Assembly (NCBI GenBank): GCA_005883235.1
Contig: VAYE01000160.1
Coordinates: 1 to 6,433 of the forward strand
Source of the DNA: Actinomycetota bacterium
GTDB lineage: Bacteria > Actinomycetota > Thermoleophilia > Gaiellales > Gaiellaceae
Direction: 5' to 3'
DNA length: 6,433 nucleotides
Shown here: piece by piece, positions 5,604-6,433 of the stretch
Position numbering within the stretch: position 1 is the first letter of the stretch
Layout: each line of letters opens with the position of its first letter
Made by a program: the position numbers and the translations under genes
Notes under the pieces: model-generated
Databases searched by the model: none
Told to the model about the DNA's origin: nothing
Seen by the model: only the letters and a program-made list of their open reading frames with translations

Positions 5604-6433
5604 ACCCCCGCCGCAGGAGCGGGCGTCGCGGTCACGACGCCGCCCTCCGCCTCGCTCGCGAGGTCGACCACGGCGCCCGGCGGAACGGCTGCCACGAGCG
5701 CGTCGCGGCTGAAGGCGAGCGCCTCCTTCACGTTCGGCACGACCGCGCGCGCGACGGCGACCAGGGCGACGTACAGCGCGCCGGCGATCAGCCACGACTC
5801 GAGCGGGACGGGCCCCCAGGAGTTCGGCGGCGTGGACTCGAGCCAGCCGCGCGGCCAGCTCGCCGAGCCGGTGACGCCGAAGAAGACGGCGACGAGCAGC
5901 GCGACGACCGCCGGAACGTTGATGAGCCCCGCGTCCTGCCAGGCCGGCACGCGCGTGAGCGGACGCGAGATCCGGAAGAGCCGCGGCAGGAGGAAGTGGT
6001 CGACGGCCATGATCACCGTCGCCGACGGCACCGTGATCGCCAGGAATGTCGCGACCTTGAACCAGCCGTTCAGGAAGTGGAAGTTCACGAGGTCGGCCGC
6101 GATCACGCCGCCGCCCGCGACGGCCAGGCACGTGTACGGCCGCCGCCACCAGCGCCAGCCGCCGAGCAGGTTCTGGCCCGCGTTCACCGACTCGTAGTAG
6201 TTCCCGTCGTTGATCGCGAACTGGCTGATCGTGGCGATGATCCACGCCAGCCAGAACGCGCCGAAGAGCGAGTAGTGGACGGTGTAGCGGAAGATCGCCG
6301 CCGAGTCGGTCGCCTTGCTCAGGTCGGCCATCATCCAGCCGGCCATCGTGAAGAGCACGAACCAGAGCGCGGCGAAGAGGTAGGTCGGCACCGGCCAGGC
6401 GAAGCGCGGCTTGCCGTAGCGCCAGAAGTCGGG
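5600..6433 (-). CDS. NCS1-family nucleobase/heterocycle permease, N-terminal half missing
   Basis: The frame is open to the right edge, giving the last 277 residues; the internal GTG at 6391 is not the start because PDFWRYGKP precedes it in frame, matching the 'PDfxRY' loop of cytosine/purine/allantoin permeases. About six membrane segments follow: LFAALWFVLFTMAGWMM, YSLFGAFWLAWIIATISQFA, TCLAVAGGGVIAADLV, VATFLAITVPSATVIMAV, NVPAVVALLVAVFFGV and SWLIAGALYVALVAVA. Between the second and third lies NDGNYYESVNAGQNLLGG, the NxYxxxxNxQNLL-type signature of this family. NCS1 carriers usually have 12 segments and about 450-500 residues, so roughly half is present. The C-terminus is a short Ala/Pro/Val-rich tail. 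The TGA stop at 5602-5600 overlaps the amidohydrolase start, which suggests translational coupling and a common substrate path (uptake followed by hydrolysis). The family call is good; the substrate is not shown. Confidence 0.8.
   Translation of the reverse strand, partial: PDFWRYGKPRFAWPVPTYLFAALWFVLFTMAGWMMADLSKATDSAAIFRYTVHYSLFGAFWLAWIIATISQFAINDGNYYESVNAGQNLLGGWRWWRRPYTCLAVAGGGVIAADLVNFHFLNGWFKVATFLAITVPSATVIMAVDHFLLPRLFRISRPLTRVPAWQDAGLINVPAVVALLVAVFFGVTGSASWPRGWLESTPPNSWGPVPLESWLIAGALYVALVAVARAVVPNVKEALAFSRDALVAAVPPGAVVDLASEAEGGVVTATPAPAAGV

Noticed and set aside
5604..6245. Extension of the amidohydrolase reading frame upstream to a GTG at 6245, giving a 706-residue protein
   Set aside because: The added residues are Arg/Gly-rich shadow translation of the membrane-spanning permease, which has clear family motifs in the other frame.

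Overview
The window is a GC-rich stretch (visibly well above 60 % G+C, third codon positions almost all G or C) of dense bacterial coding sequence. Gene order, codon use, non-ATG starts, several small Ala-rich exported proteins and a TolB-like propeller all suggest a high-GC actinobacterium, perhaps Thermoleophilia (Gaiellales/Solirubrobacterales) or a related metagenomic lineage. That taxonomic guess is inference from style, not from a marker gene. No tRNA, rRNA, CRISPR array, insertion sequence or phage gene is visible.

Left part (1-1031): the 3' end of a plus-strand gene for a right-handed beta-helix (pectinesterase-like) protein runs into a convergent minus-strand gene for a small exported two-cysteine protein. 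The two stop codons share the palindrome CTAG.

Middle (1032-2167): 32 bases separate the small exported protein gene from a divergent plus-strand gene for a cytoplasmic NodB-type deacetylase (HpPgdA/PuuE-like). Its 3' end overlaps by 7 bases the end of a minus-strand short-chain dehydrogenase (SDR) remnant. The remnant keeps the NAD(P)-binding N-terminus and the SDR C-terminus. It has lost the middle, including the catalytic region, carries frameshifts, and has no normal start codon. No gene-finder ORF covers this stretch, so it is easily missed.

Right part (2167-6433), all minus strand, reading from right to left: the C-terminal half of an NCS1-type nucleobase/heterocycle permease; an ATZ/TRZ-type amidohydrolase that overlaps the permease by 4 bases and seems to start at CTG; an exported WD40-like/PD40 beta-propeller protein; and an exported protein with a 28-residue Pro/Leu linker joining two Cys-containing domains. 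The spacing (4-base overlap, 37 bases, 43 bases) is compatible with one transcript, although the last two genes look functionally unrelated to the first two.

Working together (inference): the permease imports a small N-heterocycle (purine, pyrimidine, hydantoin or similar) and the amidohydrolase deaminates it or hydrolyses it. The nearby PuuE/HpPgdA-like deacetylase may act on a C-N bond of a related compound, and the dead SDR may once have belonged to the same module. The exported proteins (beta-helix, small two-Cys protein, propeller, Pro-linker protein) are cell-surface or secreted products of unknown function.
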